DNA of 7,502 bases, taken from positions 1-7,502 of the forward strand of contig JABWAM010000117.1 of the NCBI GenBank assembly GCA_013360985.1. The letters are read 5' to 3'. The stretch's first letter is position 1. Each line of letters begins with the position of its first letter. Origin of the DNA: Verrucomicrobiia bacterium (GTDB taxonomy: Bacteria > Verrucomicrobiota > Verrucomicrobiia > JABWAM01). The notes under the pieces are model-generated. The model was not told where the DNA came from. It did not search any database and saw only the letters and a program-made list of their open reading frames with translations. Both the position numbers and the translations under genes were made by a program. Of this stretch, positions 5,023-7,502 are shown piece by piece.

Positions 5023-7317
5023 ATGAGGGTGATCCTTCTCGATCCGCAGGCGGATGACGCCGCGGATTTCGCCAAAGCATTTGCGGAGGCTGGGTTCGAC
5101 GCCGTCGCCGCCGCATCTCTCGAGGACGCTTTCGCGGCGATGGAATCGAAGCCCTGCGACGCCGTCCTCTTCCGTTTCGCGCGCGAGGGAGATTGGCCGG
5201 CGCGCGTGTGCGAGGCGGTTGCCGCGAACTTTCCCCAGGTTCGCCTCGTCGGCTACGCCGAGGCGCCGACTTCGAACGACGCCATGTCCGTTCGAGGGTT
5301 GACCTCCGCTCCGGACCTGCTTCCCGCGCCGCCGACTCCCGAGGCGCTCACGGCTCTTTTCTCGCGCGCGGCCGAAGGCGGCGGCGCGCCGACTGGGGTC
5401 GCCGCCGCCTTTCGGCTGCCCGATCTGATCCAGATGACCTGCATCAGCCAGAAGACCGCGCGCTTGCGCGTGACATCGGGCAGCCATGAAGGCTCGGTCT
5501 ACATCCACGCGGGCGTGGTCGCGCACGCGGAGATCCCCGGGCTGGAGGGCGAAGAAGCGGTTTACGAGATGCTCGGATGGGACGACGCCGAGGTGACGAT
5601 GGACGAAGGCGTCGGGGCGCCGAAGCTTTCGGTTACCGCGGGTTGGGAACATTTGCTGATGGAGGGCGCTCGGCGGCGCGACGAGCGCGGAGATGCCGCG
5701 CCGCGCGATCTGCGGAATGAAGCTCTCGGCGAACAGCTTATCGGGGTGATGGTCGGGCCGTTTCGCGTGCGCAAACGCCTCGCGTCCGATTATTGGGGAA
5801 CGCTTTACGAAGCCACTCAGGTCGCGGTGAACCGCACCGTCGCCTTAAAAATTCTTCAGCCCGCGTTTTACGAGGATCCGCAACAGATCCAGCAGTTCGT
5901 TGCGTTCGCTGCAGCGATGGCGCGCGCGCAGAATCCGTACATCACGGCCGTCTACGAAGCGGGCGAAGGCAACGGGCTCTATTTCTACGCGCGCGAGCAC
6001 CTCGACGGCGCCAGCCTCCGCACGCGGCTCCAGCAAGGGCAGGTGCTGACGGAAGACCTGGCCCTTCGCGTGCTGCTCAATGTGAGCGAAGCGCTGAACT
6101 ACGAAAAAAAGAACGGCATTCTCCACACGCCGCTCACGATGGAGCAAATTCTCATCCCCGACATCGGGGTGCCGAAGCTTCTCAACAACGTGACGATGGA
6201 GGGAGGCGAGGTTTCCGCGGGAGAACACGAGGAGATGAAACGCCTCGCGGCGATCCTTCGGGAAGGGATGGAGGGCGCGGCGGGTTGCAGCGAGGAGTTT
6301 CAGTCGCTTCTCGCGCGGATGGAGAGCGCCGGAGAGGGCGGTTTCTCCGCGTGGGACGCCTTGTTGCACGAAGGGCATCAGATCGATCTCCGCCGCCGCG
6401 CGATGCGCGTGGTGCGTCCTCTCGCGGCCAGCCGCGTCGTCGTGCCCGAGGAGAAGAAGGTGTTGCGCCCGTGGATGCTGTGGGCGGCGGGCGGTTTGGC
6501 GGCAGCCGCGATCGCCTCCGCGTTGTTCTGGCACTACGCGCTGCGCTTCCGGAACGAAGGCGCCGGAGACGTCGGGGCGACCATCACGGTCAAAGAGGGA
6601 GATTTCGTCTACCAGGATGGATCGAGGCTTGCGCTTCCCGCGTTTGAAATCGACAAGTACGAAGTCACCCTCGGGCAGTACGCGAAATTCCTCGAGGCCT
6701 GCGTGAAGAATCGCGCGGCGATTCAGGAGCACCCGAGCGCCAGTAAGAACAAGGACCATTTCCCCCCCGAATGGAATCTCGTGTGGACCGAAGGCGTCGA
6801 GAAGGGAAGGCTCTACCGCGGCGCGCGCGTCTACAAGAACACGCCGGTGTTCGACGTGGATTACTACGACGCGTGGGCCTACGCGAAATGGACCGGCAAG
6901 AGACTGCCCACGGAGCAGGAGTGGGAGAAGGCCGCGCGAGGGCCCAACGGGAACCTCTTCCCTTGGGGGAACACCTTCAACGCCGCCTCGGCGAATACCG
7001 GCGCCGACCTGGAAAACGGCCCGGGCGATCCGGCCTTTGGGCGGATTGACGGCTTCGGGCTCTGGGCGCCCGTGGGCGCGGCGCGCGGAGATCGGAGTTA
7101 TTACGGCGTTGTGGATATGGCGGGCAACGTGAGCGAATGGACCGATTCCTTCGACTTCAACCCGGACTTTCCCACGTCGAAGGTGCCGGTCGTGCGCGGC
7201 GGTTCGTGGGCGTCGCGCGATGTGCGCCTGACCTTGCGCGATCTGCGGAACTCCCCGCGCAATCGCAGCCGTCAAATTGGTTTCCGCTGCGTCAGCGCCG
7301 AGGCGGAAAAGAAATAA
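5023..7317 (+). CDS. Multidomain transmembrane signalling protein: degenerate receiver - PATAN (DUF4388) - pseudokinase - TM - SUMF1/FGE-sulfatase domain
   Basis: This 764-aa protein seems built to bind and relay rather than catalyse. Residues 1-115 have a CheY-like receiver pattern (LLD at 5-7), but the phosphoacceptor position in CDAVLFRF is R51 or F50 and the conserved KP lysine is A102 (LPAPP). Residues 128-197 form a PATAN/DUF4388 domain (FRLPDLIQM, GSVYIHAGVVAHAEI, EEAVYEMLGWDDAEV). Residues 240-450 are kinase-like: VALK K276 is kept, but the glycine loop reads RLASDYWGT, the helix-C Glu position is Phe or Ala, HRDLKPEN is HTPLTMEQ (368-375) and DFG is NNV (388-390), with no APE. A hydrophobic segment at about 483-505 crosses the membrane. 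Residues 525-757 are a SUMF1/FGE-sulfatase fold (EVTLGQYAKFL, GKRLPTEQEWEKAARG, GVVDMAGNVSEW, VVRGGSW, IGFRC). The Cys pair of formylglycine-generating enzyme is missing (WASRDVRL at 729-736). Cytoplasmic N-terminal and external C-terminal topology is inferred. It is the last gene of the operon. Confidence 0.92.
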   Translation: MRVILLDPQADDAADFAKAFAEAGFDAVAAASLEDAFAAMESKPCDAVLFRFAREGDWPARVCEAVAANFPQVRLVGYAEAPTSNDAMSVRGLTSAPDLLPAPPTPEALTALFSRAAEGGGAPTGVAAAFRLPDLIQMTCISQKTARLRVTSGSHEGSVYIHAGVVAHAEIPGLEGEEAVYEMLGWDDAEVTMDEGVGAPKLSVTAGWEHLLMEGARRRDERGDAAPRDLRNEALGEQLIGVMVGPFRVRKRLASDYWGTLYEATQVAVNRTVALKILQPAFYEDPQQIQQFVAFAAAMARAQNPYITAVYEAGEGNGLYFYAREHLDGASLRTRLQQGQVLTEDLALRVLLNVSEALNYEKKNGILHTPLTMEQILIPDIGVPKLLNNVTMEGGEVSAGEHEEMKRLAAILREGMEGAAGCSEEFQSLLARMESAGEGGFSAWDALLHEGHQIDLRRRAMRVVRPLAASRVVVPEEKKVLRPWMLWAAGGLAAAAIASALFWHYALRFRNEGAGDVGATITVKEGDFVYQDGSRLALPAFEIDKYEVTLGQYAKFLEACVKNRAAIQEHPSASKNKDHFPPEWNLVWTEGVEKGRLYRGARVYKNTPVFDVDYYDAWAYAKWTGKRLPTEQEWEKAARGPNGNLFPWGNTFNAASANTGADLENGPGDPAFGRIDGFGLWAPVGAARGDRSYYGVVDMAGNVSEWTDSFDFNPDFPTSKVPVVRGGSWASRDVRLTLRDLRNSPRNRSRQIGFRCVSAEAEKK

Positions 7318-7322
7318 GACGC

Positions 7323-7347
7323 TTCGGCGGGGGATTACCCCGCGGAA
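7323..7347 (-). terminator. Hairpin with T-rich tail between convergent genes; possible leftward terminator
   Basis: The 25-nt element pairs 7327-7332 with 7338-7343 (6 bp, all G-C) around a 5-nt loop. A single G-G mismatch follows on the + strand, then 3 more pairs (7323-7325 with 7345-7347). Read leftward, the stem is followed after about 4 nt by TCTTATTTCTTTT, which resembles the U-tract of an intrinsic terminator. The rightward side has no T-tract. The stop codon of the leftward open frame falls in the loop. Confidence 0.4.
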
Positions 7348-7502
7348 GGCGGAAGGGGCGGGGGAGGAGGAGGAGCGGACGGAGGCGGAGGAGGCGGAGG
7401 GCCCGCGCCTTCCGCGCCGCACGGCGCGTCGCCGGTCCGTTCCGTCGCCGCGGCGGAGGGTTTCGCGCGGCTTTCGCCTTGTGGACGAAAATCGCGCCGC
7501 CC
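7335..7502 (-). CDS. C-terminal fragment of a leftward gene ending in a proline-rich tail
   Basis: Reading leftward from the window edge, one frame is open for 55 codons and ends with TAA at 7337-7335, only 17 nt from the stop of the convergent signalling gene. The first part is charged and mixed (GRRDFRPQGESRAKPSAAAT), and the last 21 residues are mostly proline, with runs PPPPPPPSA and PPPPPPLPP. The frame is the only one of the three leftward ones that stops just at the gene boundary, beside a terminator-like hairpin, which supports a true gene end. The upstream part is outside the window, so no function can be given. Proline runs of this length normally need EF-P for efficient translation. 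The same bases also form a purine-rich GGN repeat on the other strand, so a non-coding low-complexity tract is the main alternative. Confidence 0.45.
   Translation of the reverse strand, partial: GRRDFRPQGESRAKPSAAATERTGDAPCGAEGAGPPPPPPPSAPPPPPPLPPSAG
7348..7401. repeat. G/purine-rich low-complexity tract (GGA/GGC repeats)
   Basis: The + strand is a nearly unbroken series of GG, GGGG and GGGGG runs separated by A, C or AGC, including GGAGGCGGAGGAGGCGGAGGG. It corresponds to the polyproline codons of the leftward open frame. G-quadruplex formation on the + strand is possible; only two runs reach four or more G, so most quadruplexes would have two tetrads. Confidence 0.6.

Noticed and set aside
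4997..5026. 9-codon mini-frame starting in the TPR gene stop (ATGA) and ending over the next ATG
   Set aside because: Too short and without its own ribosome site; it is of interest only as part of the A7 slippage observation.
4047..5075. 342-codon leftward open frame opposite the TPR gene
   Set aside because: Arg-rich composition typical of antisense reading of GC-rich Glu/Ala/Arg codons; no domain pattern.
5845..7422. 525-codon leftward open frame opposite the signalling gene
   Set aside because: Arg/His-rich shadow of the pseudokinase and SUMF1 domains. It also competes with the better-placed leftward frame that stops at 7335.
1..7502. CRISPR arrays, tRNA or rRNA genes, insertion sequences
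   Set aside because: No spaced direct repeats, cloverleaf patterns, transposase motifs or terminal inverted repeats were seen; the window is almost wholly protein-coding.

Overview
This is a GC-rich window (G and C dominate throughout) with long spurious antisense frames, typical of a high-GC bacterial genome. A eukaryotic-type Ser/Thr kinase, a PATAN (DUF4388) protein fused to a kinase fold and an FGE-sulfatase (SUMF1) domain, and an IPM-dehydratase large subunit of the form I associate with Planctomycetota and relatives all suggest a PVC-type or neighbouring uncultivated lineage. That placement is inference from domain style only.

Layout. A membrane-anchored Ser/Thr protein kinase runs leftward from 1191 and leaves the window at position 1 (397 codons seen). 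A 194-bp divergent gap (1192-1385) holds a perfect 15-bp palindrome and a -35/-10-like pair that would start transcription almost exactly at the next ATG. Four rightward genes then follow with almost no space between them: leuC (1386-2762), a PilT/PilU-family pilus ATPase (2759-3850, ATGA overlap), a single-pass membrane TPR protein of unknown function (3825-5000, 26-nt overlap) and a 764-aa multidomain signalling protein (5023-7317, 22-nt gap). The window ends with a hairpin that could terminate transcription and the proline-rich C-terminal end of a probable leftward gene (stop at 7335-7337).

How the genes may work together. The tight spacing implies one transcript. leuC looks like a metabolic passenger, with no leuD beside it. 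The other three genes read as a possible motility or surface-signalling set: a retraction-type ATPase, a membrane TPR adaptor, and a transmembrane protein with the order receiver - PATAN - kinase fold - TM - SUMF1. PATAN domains are known from PatA/Pix-type regulators of type IV pilus phototaxis in cyanobacteria, so their co-occurrence with a PilT/PilU ATPase is suggestive.

The most striking observation is that the 764-aa protein lacks key catalytic or phosphoacceptor residues in all three of its enzyme-like domains: receiver Asp and Lys, kinase HRD/DFG/helix-C Glu, and the FGE cysteine pair. It looks like a purely binding or scaffolding signal protein, encoded one operon away from an apparently fully active kinase.
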